Counted from the stretch's first letter, positions 43,439 through 52,707 are shown. The stretch is DNA of 64,000 nucleotides from Erysipelothrix tonsillarum DSM 14972 (GCF_000373785.1 NZ_KB892380.1:282771-346770); one strand, 5' to 3'. Numbers and translations: made by a program. The notes: generated by a model not told the origin, from the sequence alone.

Positions 43439-43446
43439 CCCTTTTA
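43417..43446. terminator. Palindromic terminator overlapping the end of proA
   Basis: AAAGGGTCAGACAC (43417-43430) and GTGTCTGACCCTTT (43431-43444) are exact reverse complements with no spacer; the proA stop TGA lies in the right arm. It is symmetric, so it may also end the convergent transferase gene. Confidence 0.82.
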
Positions 43447-43450
43447 TGTA

Positions 43451-45262
43451 TTATTTATCGAGTGTGGTCATTAATGAACGATCATAGAATGTACTACGAC
43501 GTGAGAGTTCATCATTAAAGACTTTAAGCCCATCTCGTTCAATTAAGGTTTCGGTATCGGAAAAGAGATTTGTACCTAATCCAAGACGATTACCTTCAAT
43601 TTCTACACCCATTGCGGAAAGCGTAGTAGGGAAGAAATCAACGGGAGCATACGAACGATTTTGTGTTTTAAGAGCTTTTTTAGGAGCATTAAGGATTAAA
43701 TTAAAGACTGTACGTTGGTAACTTGAATCAAAGTTTTCAAAAAACTTTGTATCCATACTCAAGTGGTCGCCAGTTATAAGAATTGTTGTATCTTTATAGA
43801 AAGGTTGTGCTTGGATCCAACGTACAAACTTAACGGTTTCAGCTTGAGAGAATTGAATCACATTTGCATATTGTGATTCGTGTGGTGTTGGAGCCCCTTC
43901 TTGTAGGTAGCCATCAGGGAAGTGTGTGTCTGCTGTTTCCATCGTGAAATTGAAAGGTTTACCTGTTTTTGAAAGACGTGTAAGTTCTTCCTGAGCAAAT
44001 GCATAGAGCTTCTCATCCTCATAACCCCACCATACTTCATAATCTTGAGGGATTAACCCTTCTTGACGTGCGTAATTCACATCAAAGATTTTAAAATCAC
44101 CATGTGAGGAGAAATAGGTAGTGAGACCGCCAAAATCTGCATCGGCCCCAAACATAATTGTTTGCTCGTACCCTTGGTCATGCAAGATATCGCCAATTGC
44201 GCGAGCGCCAGGTAAGAAATATCCTGATTTACCGTAATCTTGTCCTTCTGCTGGGACTTTCAAGGGAATACCCATTCCCATATTAACCATTGCCGCTACA
44301 GACCAACCGGAGCCATATGTTTGATAAGGACCGCCAAATAAATCGTTATGTGAAAAGCTGATTCCTTCCTTCGCAAGTTCTGTCAGTTCAGGCATTAAGT
44401 TTGTATCCATATAGCCACCCAGTTCTTTAGGAAGGTATGAGTTTTCTACGGATTCAACATAAATATGAATGAGATTGCGTTTCTTTTCAGGGAAATGAAG
44501 AATATCATCAGTTGGTTCGACATAATTAGACTCGATATAAGGCGATTTGCTCGCCACAGACGTAGCAACCTCGTTGAGCTTTAAGCGACGAATACCAAAG
44601 ACGGTTCCTCCTAACGCAAAGACGACGCCGAGGATCACAACTGTATATCGAAACTGTCGTGCAGTTACGATATCACGTCGATGTTTTTTAAAAATATGGA
44701 TATCACGTTTGTTAAGTAAAGCGATGATAAAGACAATACCGACTAAGATTGTCTTGAAAATTGGTTTTAGCAGTTCTTGCATTACATTTCCACCGGTTCC
44801 TTTTACGGGTGAAATTAGATTAAAGATGAATTGTTCAGGCGTTAATTCACCGAAGAATGCTGTAAACCAAGTAGAAAAAAAGAAAAATGCAGCACCAATA
44901 ATCACTGCAAGCACAACTAAAACATTGCCGATCCGGTGTTTTGGGGTGCGAACATAATCACCAGGAATAAAAATAATTGTATTGTTAATTAAAGCGTGTA
45001 GAAACATAAAGAATAGACCAAAAGGCAGGGCTACTAAGATGTATTTTAAGGCAAATTTCCAAGTATAGGCATGGCTAAGGAGTACTTGCGGTTTTTCTAA
45101 GCCAAAGCGAATGAATAGAACTGTAAGAATATTGACAATAATACCATATCCTATTATATTCACCCAAAGGTGCTGTTGTTTGTGCTCTTGATTCATAAGC
45201 ACTTTGCTTAATCCACCAAAGAGAAAAGCAACTAAAAGATAAGTTAAAATTTGAATGATCAT
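43451..45262 (-). CDS. Phosphoglycerol transferase of the OpgB/LtaS (sulfatase-fold) family
   Basis: The N-terminal ~220 residues carry about five membrane segments; the rest is an extracellular alkaline-phosphatase/sulfatase domain. Metal-site residues are in LIHIYVESVENSYLP (Glu) and ILITGDHLSMD (Asp-His). The segment YGSGWSVAAMVNMGMGIPL matches OpgB/MdoB GTGWTIAGMV better than LtaS; at the nucleophile position it has Ser rather than Thr. It probably moves glycerol phosphate from phosphatidylglycerol onto lipoteichoic acid or a glycan. GAGGTATTC precedes the ATG. It lies between proBA and proC but on the proC strand. Confidence 0.88.
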   Translation of the reverse strand: MIIQILTYLLVAFLFGGLSKVLMNQEHKQQHLWVNIIGYGIIVNILTVLFIRFGLEKPQVLLSHAYTWKFALKYILVALPFGLFFMFLHALINNTIIFIPGDYVRTPKHRIGNVLVVLAVIIGAAFFFFSTWFTAFFGELTPEQFIFNLISPVKGTGGNVMQELLKPIFKTILVGIVFIIALLNKRDIHIFKKHRRDIVTARQFRYTVVILGVVFALGGTVFGIRRLKLNEVATSVASKSPYIESNYVEPTDDILHFPEKKRNLIHIYVESVENSYLPKELGGYMDTNLMPELTELAKEGISFSHNDLFGGPYQTYGSGWSVAAMVNMGMGIPLKVPAEGQDYGKSGYFLPGARAIGDILHDQGYEQTIMFGADADFGGLTTYFSSHGDFKIFDVNYARQEGLIPQDYEVWWGYEDEKLYAFAQEELTRLSKTGKPFNFTMETADTHFPDGYLQEGAPTPHESQYANVIQFSQAETVKFVRWIQAQPFYKDTTILITGDHLSMDTKFFENFDSSYQRTVFNLILNAPKKALKTQNRSYAPVDFFPTTLSAMGVEIEGNRLGLGTNLFSDTETLIERDGLKVFNDELSRRSTFYDRSLMTTLDK

Positions 45263-45336
45263 ATGAATACCTCGAATCTTTCTAAATCAAGGATACAATA
45301 TGCGGCAAGTGCTTACAAGTTGAATTGTAAGATTGA

Positions 45337-45363
45337 ACAAAAAAAGAGCCGTTTGGCTCTTAT
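45337..45363 (-). terminator. Terminator of the proC transcript
   Basis: On the minus strand AAGAGCC-AAAC-GGCTCTT with a following T-run; it overlaps the proC stop codon at 45360-45362. Confidence 0.9.
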
Positions 45364-46133
45364 CCTTGCTTATCTTTTAGAATGGTAGCATGTGCAGCGG
45401 CATGGATTGCTTCACTAAATCCATGAGCATCCAGAGCACGAACACCTTCGATGGTTGTTCCTCCCGGAGAGCAGACACGATCTACTAAGACATCGGCAGG
45501 AACACCGCTTGCCCTTAAATAATCAGCACTACCGGATACTGCAGCACAAGTAATTTTAAGTGCTGTATCATAGTCAAAACCTTCATCTAAAACGGATTTG
45601 GCGAGGTCATCAATAAATTTAAAAACAAAGGCAGGGGAACTTCCTGCAATGCCGATAAACCCGCTAAATTGCGATTCTTCAAGAGCAACAAACCCTCCAA
45701 GTTTCTCAAAAATAGACTCAACTGTGCGCAATACAGGAACGGTAACTAGATCGTTTTGACACATCGCGGAAATACCGCGTTGAATTGCGACATTCAAATT
45801 AGGCATAACTCGAATAATTGGCATCCGTCCTGAGAGTACTTCAATATCCGCAATCGTTTTCTTTGCGGCAATCGATACAAGCGTCTGTTGGTCGAGTACT
45901 GGTTTAATTTCGGTGAGAACGGTCTCAAACATCTCCGGTTTTACGGAAAGAAAGAGAATATCGACAGCCTGAGCACAGTCACTATTCGAAGTACAGGCAT
46001 GAACTCCGAGAAGGTCTGCTTTTTCACAGGTCGATGAATACGTACGACCGCTGATGTAGATGGAATCTTTGTCTTCGATTCCGTTAATAATTGCGCTGGC
46101 CATATTGCCAACACCAATAAAACCTATTTTCAT
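45360..46133 (-). CDS. proC: Pyrroline-5-carboxylate reductase
   Basis: ProC makes proline from pyrroline-5-carboxylate with NAD(P)H. The Rossmann start is KIGFIGVGNMASAIINGI; VKPEMFETVL and IIRVMPNLNVAIQRGISA follow; and the C-terminal signature SGVPADVLVDRVCSPGGTTIEGVRALDAHG is diagnostic. The length of 257 is slightly short but complete. GAGGTG precedes the ATG. The AAA ATPase gene ends 18 bases upstream and the S9 peptidase 12 bases before that, so proC is the last gene of that unit. Confidence 0.96.
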   Translation of the reverse strand: MKIGFIGVGNMASAIINGIEDKDSIYISGRTYSSTCEKADLLGVHACTSNSDCAQAVDILFLSVKPEMFETVLTEIKPVLDQQTLVSIAAKKTIADIEVLSGRMPIIRVMPNLNVAIQRGISAMCQNDLVTVPVLRTVESIFEKLGGFVALEESQFSGFIGIAGSSPAFVFKFIDDLAKSVLDEGFDYDTALKITCAAVSGSADYLRASGVPADVLVDRVCSPGGTTIEGVRALDAHGFSEAIHAAAHATILKDKQG

Positions 46134-46151
46134 GATTTCACCTCGTATTTG

Positions 46152-47477
46152 TTAGAAAAGATTTTCTTTGTACATAATGCGTTGTAATTCTAAAACCCAT
46201 TTTTTAAATTCGGTAAAGTAGGCATCGTTCTTTAATAATTGAGGACGATAGATTTCACCGTAAACACCCTGCTCATAACGGTTGCGGACATTATGGTTTG
46301 CCTGTGTAGGCGCGATATCCTCGATACAATTGACACGGTATGTTAAGTCAGCATCAGCGGTACAAATATAAATGCTGGCCGGATCAACAATATTCATGGT
46401 TGATAACTTATCAAGTGTTAAAAAGGTTTGACCTTCGAGTTGAGGCATATAGTAGCGCAAAATATGTTGAACCAAAAACGTATGCAGTGATAAATCAAAA
46501 TCATCGCCGATTAACGTACTTCCCATTAATGCATCAAACAAAGCAAAGGTCTTATTAATAAAATCATAGGGACCTGATGGGAAATCACTATAGGGAATAA
46601 TATAATTACCCTCAATGCCGCGTTTCACTACTTTGAGTTCATAATCCCACAATTCTCGGGCAACATGTTTAAAACTGTATCGTGCTTCGACCACGTTGGG
46701 GAAAAGCGTCGTAAGCATTTGGCTAAGTATGGGTTCTGCTTTTTCAAAGGCCAACTTACCAAGCGGTTCATGGGTTCCTGTGAATGGAGTCAAATTACTA
46801 TCTGAAAAAAAATTAAAGTGCTTTTGATGATCATAATACGGTTCAACAGCGATATGCATGCGTCGTATAAACATACACACATCAAGTAGCGTATATTTAA
46901 TGGCGATATTGTAAACCGCTTGTCGTTCAATGATAAAATTCAAAATTGATAACATAGTGTGATCACCATAATACGTATCATATAAATTTTGAATGATTGG
47001 TATATCTTTGGTAAGAATCATCCCTTTTCCAAATGAGAAATCAGTTGGTGATGCAGTAAAAATAATGATTGCACGATTATTAATACGTTTAAATAAACTT
47101 TCACTCACAATTTCTTGGTACGAGTCAAAAACAATTTCATAAACAAATATCTGGCCATCGAGCACGATTTCATAAGCAAGAACCATATTTTCTTGTGCAA
47201 AAATTCGATAATGACGTTTTACTTCTTGGCGCAAATCAAAAGCAGTTATATCAGGATGCTCGTATTTCGGTTTATCGCGTGTTTCAAGTAAGTAATTTAA
47301 ATAGAGACCATTATTCATTTTTCTTAAAAACGCGAAGGAAAGAAGAAGTGATGATTTCCCTGAGGCATTATCACCGTAGAAATAGATGCGCGGTTTTACA
47401 GAACCGCGCTTGTTTTTAAATTCAATTCGCAAATCTTTATAACATCTAAAATTCTTTAGAGTTAGACTTCCAAACAT
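46152..47477 (-). CDS. AAA_15/RloA-like ABC-type ATPase
   Basis: The protein starts like an SMC/RecF ATPase (SLTLKNFRCYKDLRIEFKN) with Walker A GDNASGKSSLLLSF near residues 35-43. The C-terminal part has LIGDDFDLSLHTFLVQHIL, matching the Walker B/D-loop DELDxSLHPxL pattern with DDFD in place of DELD, and ends with HNVRNRYEQGVYGEIYRP, the tail common to AAA_15 proteins related to abortive-infection ATPases. No nuclease or Toprim domain is visible in its 441 residues. It lies within 12-18 bases of an S9 peptidase gene and proC, an odd setting for a defence gene. The function is unknown; phage defence or signalling is possible. Confidence 0.8.
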   Translation of the reverse strand: MFGSLTLKNFRCYKDLRIEFKNKRGSVKPRIYFYGDNASGKSSLLLSFAFLRKMNNGLYLNYLLETRDKPKYEHPDITAFDLRQEVKRHYRIFAQENMVLAYEIVLDGQIFVYEIVFDSYQEIVSESLFKRINNRAIIIFTASPTDFSFGKGMILTKDIPIIQNLYDTYYGDHTMLSILNFIIERQAVYNIAIKYTLLDVCMFIRRMHIAVEPYYDHQKHFNFFSDSNLTPFTGTHEPLGKLAFEKAEPILSQMLTTLFPNVVEARYSFKHVARELWDYELKVVKRGIEGNYIIPYSDFPSGPYDFINKTFALFDALMGSTLIGDDFDLSLHTFLVQHILRYYMPQLEGQTFLTLDKLSTMNIVDPASIYICTADADLTYRVNCIEDIAPTQANHNVRNRYEQGVYGEIYRPQLLKNDAYFTEFKKWVLELQRIMYKENLF

Positions 47478-47489
47478 CCAGAGACCTCA

Positions 47490-49463
47490 CTAGTTTAAGT
47501 ATTTATCCATCCAGTTGGTAATTTCCTCAAGACGTTTAACACGAGCCTTTGGTTTACCAGTACGTGAAAGATCGTGGTTTTCCCCACGTAACCAAACAAA
47601 GCGTGTATCAACCCCATTTTCTTTAATATAGGTGAAGAACTGCATAGCTTGTTCAATCGGACAGCGATAGTCTTCATCAGAGTGAATGAAGAGTAACGGT
47701 GTTTTCACGTTGCGAGCATATTTAAGCGGCGATTGTTGCCACATTTTTTCAGTATCATTAAGAGGATCAGCAGCCGTTTGGTCATCTGCAAAGTAGAAAC
47801 CAATATCTGACGTACCATAGAACGAAATCCAGTTAGAAATCGAACGTTGGGTTGCGGCACACTTGAAACGATCGGTATGACCAACAATCCAGTTTGTCAT
47901 AAAGCCACCATAAGAACCACCGGTAACACCAACACGATTTCGATCAATCGCGTAACGATCGAGGACAATATCGGTGAATGTCATTAAATCATCGTAATCG
48001 ACACCACCATATTGACCAAAGATATCCATAAATTCATGACCGTAGCAATCACCACCACGAGGGTTGGTGAAGAAAACGATATAACCGCGATTTGCCCAAG
48101 CTTGCATCTCATGGTAAAAGACATCAGAATAAATTGTTTTAGGACCACCATGAATATCTAAAATAGCTGGGTAGGATTTGGAAGCATCATAATTCTGAGG
48201 TAACAAGACCCAACCATCAAGAAGTTGACCATCATTTGTATATTCGAAATGTTCAGGTTTTGCGATGTATTTTCCTTCGAGTGCTGCTTGGTTGAAAGTG
48301 GAAACTGGTGTTACTGTATTATGTTCTAAATCGAGACGGTAAAGTTCTTGAAGGGTGTTGTTGTAAAGACCAATACCATAAAATGCATCATCATACTTAA
48401 CCCAACCATCAAGACTACCGGGTGCATCAAAGGCGCGTTCGATGGAAGAACCATCAAAAGCATAGAGGACGGTGCGATCACGATACGTTCCCACAAAGTA
48501 ATATACTTCGTCAACAACACGATCTGTTACAGAACCGGCATAGCGAACATCGCTCCCTACTGAACCCCAACCGCTGAGACCAAAGTCTTGGACTTTAATC
48601 AGTGCGTCATGTGTAACTTGATAGAGATCGCTGTTTTGATTGATACCGTGTTCTTTGAGTGTACTTCCCATTGCATAGACGGTATCGTTAAGGATAAATG
48701 CTTTGCTGAAAGAATAGTCGTGTTTACTATAAAGTAACGTTTCTTCACCTTTTGTAAGATCGTAAAGATACAAATCTTGGTAAAAATCTGGTTTTCCTGA
48801 CGCAACTTCGCGGGCATAAATTAAGCGTTGTCCTTCTTTATCAAAATGGTAAAGGGAGATGTCTTCATCTTTGCCGCAAAGTGGGTGGTACGCGTCTTTA
48901 TCAATAGTGTAAATGAATAATTGACTGCGTTTAGCTTGATTAAAACCACCACCGTTTGAATAGAAAGGAATTTCTTCAAAGGTTTCAAAATAGGTATCGG
49001 CTTCTAATTGGGTATTGTAGCTTGAACGGGCTTCGTCATCGCCATCAAGATAGACATGATCACCAACATTTAAATTACCCGAAATTAATAAATGATTATC
49101 ATCAATACATTTGAGCGAACCTACTGGGAATTTAAATGTATAAGCATGTGTAAGTTCTCCTGATTCTAAATGATAACGATAAAAGACGGATTTCTTGGCT
49201 TTTACAGAATTTTTTTCAGACTCTGAGCGTGCAAGTGGGAGTAGAATGGAATCATCTGTTTCCCAAAAATAACGTGAATCATTACCTAAATCAAAAATGC
49301 GTTTATGTGTTGATCCATCAGAAAGATATAAATCATGAACATAATCGTTTTCGTCATAGCGTGCGCGGGACTTAATAAAAGCCATGTGTTTCTTAGCAGG
49401 ACTTGTAGTAAGTGAGGCCAAATAAGTAAATTCTAAAAAATCTTTTAATTCTAATTTTTTCAT
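47490..49463 (-). CDS. S9 family serine peptidase (prolyl-oligopeptidase / acylaminoacyl-peptidase type)
   Basis: The first ~400 residues form a beta-propeller that limits access to short peptides. The C-terminal alpha/beta hydrolase carries GGSYGGFMTNW (nucleophile Ser in GxSxG), the acid in IHSDEDYRCPIEQ and the His in GENHDLSRTGKP. The family has oligopeptidase, dipeptidyl- or acylaminoacyl-peptidase activities, often after proline or alanine. It has no signal peptide, so it is probably cytosolic. The start at 49463 has AAGGAG at 8 bases; a GTG at 49472 is within that site. It leads an apparent operon with the AAA ATPase and proC, which may link proline release to proline synthesis. Confidence 0.92.
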   Translation of the reverse strand: MKKLELKDFLEFTYLASLTTSPAKKHMAFIKSRARYDENDYVHDLYLSDGSTHKRIFDLGNDSRYFWETDDSILLPLARSESEKNSVKAKKSVFYRYHLESGELTHAYTFKFPVGSLKCIDDNHLLISGNLNVGDHVYLDGDDEARSSYNTQLEADTYFETFEEIPFYSNGGGFNQAKRSQLFIYTIDKDAYHPLCGKDEDISLYHFDKEGQRLIYAREVASGKPDFYQDLYLYDLTKGEETLLYSKHDYSFSKAFILNDTVYAMGSTLKEHGINQNSDLYQVTHDALIKVQDFGLSGWGSVGSDVRYAGSVTDRVVDEVYYFVGTYRDRTVLYAFDGSSIERAFDAPGSLDGWVKYDDAFYGIGLYNNTLQELYRLDLEHNTVTPVSTFNQAALEGKYIAKPEHFEYTNDGQLLDGWVLLPQNYDASKSYPAILDIHGGPKTIYSDVFYHEMQAWANRGYIVFFTNPRGGDCYGHEFMDIFGQYGGVDYDDLMTFTDIVLDRYAIDRNRVGVTGGSYGGFMTNWIVGHTDRFKCAATQRSISNWISFYGTSDIGFYFADDQTAADPLNDTEKMWQQSPLKYARNVKTPLLFIHSDEDYRCPIEQAMQFFTYIKENGVDTRFVWLRGENHDLSRTGKPKARVKRLEEITNWMDKYLN

Positions 49464-49526
49464 ATGTTTCACTCCTTTTTAGAATTATATCACAATCGTG
49501 CTTATGAGAACGGATTAAGCGTAAAA

Positions 49527-49559
49527 AAAGAAGTTGGTGTATCCAACTTCTTTTTTGTG
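49527..49559 (-). terminator. Terminator of the DUF1576 gene
   Basis: AAAAAGAAGTTGG and CCAACTTCTTTTTT form a strong stem around TGTAT; it separates the DUF1576 gene from the S9 peptidase unit. Confidence 0.92.
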
Positions 49560-49577
49560 CAAATAAATAGGGTTGTT

Positions 49578-50834
49578 TTAAGAAACCCGTTTAGATTTTT
49601 GTTCTTTTAAAGGAATAAACAGACGTAAAACTGGTACCATAACGGCAGCTACGATACCGACTGCGAATCCAGTGTTATATAGATTCATACCAGCGTGCAG
49701 CGAACCGGAATTCAAGACTACCGATGAATTAATAAATCCTGCGAGGACTCCCCATATAAAACCGAAATCGCCGGCAATTGGGGCGAGTGCTGTACTGAAT
49801 AAAGCCCCTAATAAGACTGCTGGTTCATCTAAAGACCAACTTTTGGTGAGGCCACCAATATAAATACCGATAAAAATCGGTGTAATATTACGCCAGTGCT
49901 TTCCAGCACCTGAAAAACCAACAATCGTCAAAATACCACCTACTGTCGGACCATTTAGCGCACCCTTTGCAATGACAAGAACGAAGAATAAGGCAAGAAA
50001 CCCATTAACAGACATATTGATTAAAACAGCACCTAAACCATATTTTTTATAAAAGTCATTATCGCCATGACCGGTCTCGCGCAATAATTGATGATATTTA
50101 GAAAAAGCATTGTGATCACTCAGCCATCCAATATAGAAGAGAAGAAGGAATAGGATTGAGAGCACAATTGCGCAGGGAATTGTGTACTGAGTTGTTACGA
50201 TAAGTCGTTTATAAGGAACATAACCATAGGACTTCATAACAGAAACATAAAGCGTACTCATAATACCTATAGCAAAACCAATATTAGCGAGACTGTAGCC
50301 ATCATGAACTTTATAGAGCGAACGTGCTACAGGTTTAATGGTAAAGCCAATGGATAAACCTACAGAAATACTAAGGAATAAGCGAAGTGAGAGGGGGAGG
50401 TTTACCACAAACATCAATTCGCTTACAATCGGAGAAAAGCTGGTCGCCAAAAGCGACATATGGACAATATCTTTGTAGGGTTCTTTTGTAACCAAGGCAT
50501 AAAGATATGTCCCTACGAGAATCGGAATAATGTTGACAATGTTTTTACCAAACAATCCGAAACTTAACATAAGCATAATGGAGGCAATAACCGAACCCGA
50601 AAATTCGGTCTCAGAATACATAATGATTATTACGGAAACAAGTGTAATGAGGCCTGCATTAAAAAGAGCTGCTCCAACGCCACCTATTGCGAAATAATCG
50701 GTAATTAAAATATCTGACTGAACAATGATTTGAATCATCCCTGAAAAAATTGCGTGCGGGGTATCAATAACAAAAGCAGAGCCAATAAGTAAAATACTTA
50801 AATATAAGAAAAGCCGGTTTGTTTGATTACGCAT
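49578..50834 (-). CDS. DUF1576-family membrane protein
   Basis: The 418-residue protein has about twelve hydrophobic segments and two similar halves, each with a glycine-rich stretch. The N-terminal ILITDYFAIGGVGAALFNAGLITL and the later VLNSGSLHAGMNLYNTGFAVGIVAAVMVPVL match what I recall of DUF1576. The GGLTKSW and IIPILVGTYLYAL segments are also conserved in both halves. A transporter is likely but no substrate is known. The nearest gene on the same strand upstream is the small alarmone synthetase, with a terminator in between. Confidence 0.82.
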   Translation of the reverse strand: MRNQTNRLFLYLSILLIGSAFVIDTPHAIFSGMIQIIVQSDILITDYFAIGGVGAALFNAGLITLVSVIIIMYSETEFSGSVIASIMLMLSFGLFGKNIVNIIPILVGTYLYALVTKEPYKDIVHMSLLATSFSPIVSELMFVVNLPLSLRLFLSISVGLSIGFTIKPVARSLYKVHDGYSLANIGFAIGIMSTLYVSVMKSYGYVPYKRLIVTTQYTIPCAIVLSILFLLLFYIGWLSDHNAFSKYHQLLRETGHGDNDFYKKYGLGAVLINMSVNGFLALFFVLVIAKGALNGPTVGGILTIVGFSGAGKHWRNITPIFIGIYIGGLTKSWSLDEPAVLLGALFSTALAPIAGDFGFIWGVLAGFINSSVVLNSGSLHAGMNLYNTGFAVGIVAAVMVPVLRLFIPLKEQKSKRVS

Positions 50835-50917
50835 AAATCACTTCCTTTTTCATAAATATAACTTAAATATTCTTAAATAAAAAGCATTATATGAATAAAA
50901 GAACACCCATAAAACAA

Positions 50918-50942
50918 TAAAAGAACGCTTACGCGTTCTAAA
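50918..50942 (-). terminator. Terminator of the alarmone synthetase gene
   Basis: AGAACGC-TTAC-GCGTTCT hairpin; read on the minus strand it ends in T residues. Confidence 0.85.
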
Positions 50943-50947
50943 AAATT

Positions 50948-51619
50948 TTACTGGGAAGGCTCATCGTCAATTAGATTTCGAATATCGAGCATTTTTTGAT
51001 CTGTTTTCGCAATCGTCTCAGCACAGTCAAAGAGTGCTTCTGAAACGGACTCAATATGGCGATGATCTTTTTTATAACGGATTTCATGTTCTAACGAAGC
51101 CCAAAAGTCCATTGCAATGGTTCGAATTTGAATTTCAACTTTGGCACCGTGTTTACCATCGGACAAAAATACAGGAACTTCTACAATCATATGAAGACTG
51201 CGATAACCATTGTCTTTAGGGAAACGGATATAATCTTTGATTTCGATAACACGAATATCGTCTTGTTTCGAAATCATATCTGCAACAATATAGATATCAT
51301 CAATATAGGAACAAATAACGCGGACGCCAGCGACATCGTTAAGATATAGAGGAATCGATTCTACATTCAAAGGAACTTGAAGACGCAGCAGTTTTTCCAC
51401 AATACTTTGCGGTTTTTTGACACGTGACTTGATGGTAGTAATGGGATTTCGGGGTGTGAGGGTTCCCAATTCCTTATCCAAGATTTCTAACTTTGTCGTG
51501 ATTTCGCGTACGGCGCAATCATATAAAAGCATAAGTGCAATAAAGTTTTTGGTTTGATTGACAAAATCAGTAGGCACTTTAAATTTTTGATTGTTAATAA
51601 TAACTTCATTTCGTGACAT
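50948..51619 (-). CDS. Small alarmone synthetase (RelA/SpoT domain, RelQ type)
   Basis: This single-domain (p)ppGpp synthetase makes the stringent-response alarmone without a hydrolase domain. Signature parts are IKSRVKKPQSIVEKLLR (ATP-site lysines/arginines), LNDVAGVRVICSYIDDIYIVADMI, RFPKDNGYRSLHMIVEVPV (the G-loop YRSLH) and KVEIQIRTIAMDFWASLEHEIRYKK. The length of 223 and the C-terminal helix match the RelQ/YjbM group. GAGGTGAG precedes the ATG. It stands alone with its own terminator. The parent Rel/RSH gene is not in this window. Confidence 0.95.
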   Translation of the reverse strand: MSRNEVIINNQKFKVPTDFVNQTKNFIALMLLYDCAVREITTKLEILDKELGTLTPRNPITTIKSRVKKPQSIVEKLLRLQVPLNVESIPLYLNDVAGVRVICSYIDDIYIVADMISKQDDIRVIEIKDYIRFPKDNGYRSLHMIVEVPVFLSDGKHGAKVEIQIRTIAMDFWASLEHEIRYKKDHRHIESVSEALFDCAETIAKTDQKMLDIRNLIDDEPSQ

Positions 51620-51688
51620 AAGCTCACCTCATAATATATTTTAGCATAAAATATTAAAAGTCTATGATATCTAAAAGAAAGTGAAAAA

Positions 51689-51706
51689 AAAGAGGGTTAC
51701 CCCTCT
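51689..51706 (-). terminator. Terminator of the HesB-like gene
   Basis: GAGGG-GTAA-CCCTC hairpin on the minus strand, followed by eight T residues (seen as an A-run before 51691 on the plus strand). Confidence 0.85.
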
Positions 51707-51987
51707 ATAATTGTGACGTCGTATTTTGGTTCATCACGTTCTTGATCGAATGTGATGCTGAGGTCTTTATCGGCAAAAAACCAATCATCTGATTTTTCAA
51801 CGTAAAAGTTAATACCTTCAACTTTAATCATTTTTAAAGGTCGGCTTGGTTCCATAATTGCAAGTGCAAAGGAAAATCCCCCGTGTGGTCCATAGACCTT
51901 TCCAAAAAATTTAACGCTGTCGTTTTCTTTAAGATTAAGTTCGCGAATATACCATTCTGCTGCTTCTTTTGATACTTCTAATTTCAT
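51697..51987 (-). CDS. HesB/YneR-like small protein
   Basis: The 96-residue protein aligns with Bacillus YneR: EVSKEAAEWYIRELNLKENDSVKFFGKVYG, then GFSFALAIMEPSRP, VEGINFYVEKSDDWFFADKDLSITF and DEPKYDVTI. This is the HesB/IscA beta fold, but the three cluster-binding cysteines of true IscA/SufA are missing, so Fe-S transfer in the usual way is unlikely. GAGGTG precedes the ATG. The TIM-barrel gene ends 57 bases upstream on the same strand. Confidence 0.9.
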   Translation of the reverse strand: MKLEVSKEAAEWYIRELNLKENDSVKFFGKVYGPHGGFSFALAIMEPSRPLKMIKVEGINFYVEKSDDWFFADKDLSITFDQERDEPKYDVTIIEG

Positions 51988-52044
51988 GATGTCACCTCTT
52001 TTAATAATGTTATCACACTCTGGGGGGATAATTGTAGAATATGC

Positions 52045-52698
52045 CTACTCGCGATAGGTTGCCATCAAGTCTTTAAACATCTCTGCAGTACTTGGGGGTG
52101 TAAATGATACGGCATTTGCACCTGCTTGAATTGTCATCCGACATGATTCTTCGGTCGGCCCTCCAGTAGCAATAATCGGGACTTCAGGAAATTTTTTACG
52201 AATTGCCGCAACCACTTCAGGGGTGCGTGCAGCTGCAGAGACATTGAGAATTGCTGCGCCCGCGTCAAGACGTGCTTGAATATCTTCATCCTCATTTAAT
52301 ATAGTAATAATAATTGGAATTTCAATTGCTTGCTTTACGAGCCGAATTAATTTATTTGTAGTAGGGGCATTGAGCACAACGCCAGTAGCACCTTGCTGTT
52401 CAGCATCTACTGCAAGTCCTACAACTCTTAGTCCTCGCGTAGTTCCCCCACCGATACCTGAAAAAACAGGAACATCCGCAACGTTTTTAATGGCGTGAGT
52501 AATAATGGGCTGCGGTGTAAAGGGATAAATAGCGATTACTGCATCTGCATTGCAATTACGAATAATCGCGACATCGGTTGTGAATAAAAAAGATTTTACC
52601 GTACGACCAAATAGTTTTATTCCGCTGGCCTCTTGAATGGATTCCGGTACACGAATAATGTGAGATCTTAAATTTCCGTTATATTCTGGAACAAACAT
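52045..52698 (-). CDS. TIM-barrel protein of unknown function
   Basis: The 217-residue protein shows the repeated beta-alpha pattern of a small TIM barrel: VFSGIGGGTTRGL, GATGVVLNAPTT, IPIIITILNEDEDIQARLDAGAAILNVSAA, then a phosphate-binding end VPIIATGGPTEESCRMTIQAGANAVSFTPP. The end resembles KDPG-aldolase, NanE or related phosphate-binding barrels, but no catalytic Lys context (such as GRCTG) is visible and I do not assign an activity. GGAGG precedes the ATG, and the YitT gene ends nine bases upstream, so both are in one transcript. Confidence 0.78.
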   Translation of the reverse strand: MFVPEYNGNLRSHIIRVPESIQEASGIKLFGRTVKSFLFTTDVAIIRNCNADAVIAIYPFTPQPIITHAIKNVADVPVFSGIGGGTTRGLRVVGLAVDAEQQGATGVVLNAPTTNKLIRLVKQAIEIPIIITILNEDEDIQARLDAGAAILNVSAAARTPEVVAAIRKKFPEVPIIATGGPTEESCRMTIQAGANAVSFTPPSTAEMFKDLMATYRE

Positions 52699-52707
52699 AA
52701 TTTCCTC

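Noticed and set aside
44547..44957. 136-codon frame opposite the phosphoglycerol transferase gene
   Set aside because: Antisense to a clear membrane-domain coding region; composition rich in Lys, Thr and Arg is what the reverse strand of hydrophobic codons gives.
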